Below are positions 62,640 to 64,000 of a stretch of DNA of 64,000 bases, piece after piece (position 1 is the stretch's first letter; each line of letters starts with the position of its first letter). Made by a program: the position numbers and the translations under genes. The DNA comes from Rhyacichthys aspro (Eukaryota; Chordata; Actinopteri; Gobiiformes; Rhyacichthyidae). The stretch spans positions 7,951,422-8,015,421 of the forward strand of contig CM072158.1 in NCBI GenBank assembly GCA_036850595.1. The letters are read 5' to 3'. The notes under the pieces were generated by a model that worked only from the letters and a program-made list of their open reading frames with translations, was not told where the DNA came from and did no database searches.

Positions 62640-63960
62640 AAAGGGCTGGTGCTAAGAGAAAGGGGGAAGGAGAGAAACGACAGACGACACAAGAGAAAGA
62701 CGGAGAAAAGATGGAATGTGGTTGATTTGAAGAGCTAAGAGGATGGATTAAGGAAGTGGGAAACCTGGATGTTTTCAAAGAAAGTGGCTTTCAGCTCAGA
62801 TTACTCGGAAAACTGCAGAAATCTGTTATCTATTGCGTATGCCTAATCACTTCCATAGAGTAGCCGGGTGAGTTTTATCTCACGTATCTTTAAAAACACC
62901 ATTGTTATTTCTCGTACTGGCTGTACCACTTACATACAAGGACGTTTGAAAGACTAGGCAAAAGAAAACAGGTTTGCTTGGAAAGACTAGAGGAGCTTTT
63001 CAGAAGAAGGAAGCTATAAGAGGCAAGGCAAGGAGGGAAAAAAAAGCGTGAAGGAAAGGGCAAAGTGCCTTGTGACGGATCTCCATGGGTGCCAAGAACG
63101 ATAAAAAAATTCCACACCTTTTAGCATGCTTCCCCTCTTTTAGGCCCTTCTAAGAGAGCCAGAGTTGGAGGTGGAGGAAATAATGGACTGAAAAGGGGCA
63201 GCTTGTAAAGTTGAGATAAAAGCCAGTGAAGGAGGAGAGGGGGAACCAAAAGATGGAGGAGAGTGAATGAAAGTTTCCCAGAGGCAGAACAGCATCGGAG
63301 GGAAAAAGGCGGCTCTGAGTGGCAGCCAGCATTCAGGGACCACCGGCGTGACAGAATGACTGACACATTGATAGAGGCCGGGCCACTTCATCACCAAATA
63401 ACCTTTGACCCCCCCAATCAGTCACACCAGTTACTTTTCCCTTTCTATAGCTCACTGTGAAGGCTAATTTGTATGGGCAGCTACACAAAAAAAATTCAAA
63501 TTGACTGGATAAACGCTGTGAAAATCACTCATGTGGGTGAAACATACCTTAAATAACTCCCTGGTTTGAGCCAGCACAGCACAAAAGTGTTTTCAATTAC
63601 ATGAATTGAACCACTGAGGCAGCAAAGGTAGGCAAAAACAGCTAATTTTGTGGTTTTAGCAAATCAAAGAGCCTCATTAGAAAGTCAAAGTCTGAAGTCG
63701 TGTTATGATAGCAGCTGAGCAATGATCAAGGATGAAACATATGCGAATGAGTCAGGAAACGGTTAACAGATCCGCTGAGTTGAAAAGAAGGGAAGCTGGC
63801 CAAGAAAAAAGGGAAGGGAGGCGCAGGAGAGAGGGAGAGACAGGTACGGGGCAGAGTGGGAGGCAGAGCGGTACAGGGGTCGACTCATGCCCCGTCAGAG
63901 GAAGAAGAAGGGGGAACGGGGCAGTGAACGAGCAGATTATTGCCTCACATCAGAGTCCAG
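62640..63960 (+). repeat. Purine-rich (GA-rich) domain
   Basis: The plus strand is strongly enriched in A and G over several sub-blocks (about 62640-62760, 63000-63070, 63150-63310 and 63770-63930), with few pyrimidine runs. No tandem unit is evident and no gene was seen. Confidence 0.4.
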
Positions 63961-64000
63961 CGTGTTCTGAGAGAGATAAACATCAGTCACAGATAATCTG

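Larger units (their letters stand above)
55105..64000 (-). other. Probable efna1 intron 1
   Basis: No recognisable exon; in particular no minus-strand exon encoding a signal peptide followed by the FWNSSN-type start of mature ephrin-A. Ephrin genes usually have a long first intron. Open frames such as 57810-58214, 59262-59690 and 61006-61296 lack splice context and family motifs. The block 57.8-58.7 kb includes a palindrome, listed separately, and complex sequence that may be regulatory. Confidence 0.45.

Overview
The window is vertebrate nuclear DNA, almost certainly from a ray-finned fish and probably a compact-genome percomorph (the last point is inference). Genes are split by GT-AG introns into exons encoding recognisable vertebrate proteins, but introns are far shorter than in mammals (SNX27 spans about 7 kb). 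It holds an ictacalcin-like S100 gene of fish type and several AT-rich dispersed repeats. No bacterial or viral gene, CRISPR array or rRNA was seen.

Layout. 1-6.4 kb: no coding exons; a possible long 3' UTR of snx27. 6.4-13.5 kb (minus): complete snx27, the PDZ-PX-FERM-like endosomal sorting nexin, 12 coding exons, with a GC-rich promoter at 13.45-13.65 kb. 15.4-17.3 kb (minus): an ictacalcin-like S100 gene with a non-coding TATA-driven first exon and two coding exons. 20.6-22.3 kb (minus): an S100A10-type gene of the same architecture. 23.4-35.5 kb (plus): complete trim46 (RING, two B-boxes, coiled coil, COS, FN3, SPRY) in 12 coding exons, plus an in-frame candidate alternative first exon. 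35.6-45.6 kb: about 10 kb without a recognised gene. 45.65-46.3 kb (plus): dpm3, coding region in one exon, with a ZNF143-type promoter motif. 46.3-52.1 kb: no recognised gene. 52.15-55.1 kb (minus): exons 2-5 and 3' UTR of efna1. The signal-peptide exon was not found, so 55.1-64.0 kb is probably efna1 intron 1.

The genes are functionally unrelated (endosome-to-membrane recycling, calcium signalling, axonal microtubule bundling, glycosylation, ephrin signalling). They belong together by synteny: in human, SNX27 and S100A10 lie at 1q21.3 and TRIM46, DPM3 and EFNA1 at 1q22, so this window condenses that region. The most interesting regulatory arrangement is the 1.2 kb between the divergent S100A10-type and trim46 promoters, which contains two CTCF-like motifs. 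I found no clearly novel biological system. The best leads are the alternative trim46 first exon, the two possible snx27 C-termini, the intact calcium loop in the S100A10-type protein, an orphan exon-like block at 44.3 kb and a nested palindrome in the efna1 intron.

All exon borders were read by eye from splice consensus and frame continuity; motif calls were not scored by a program.
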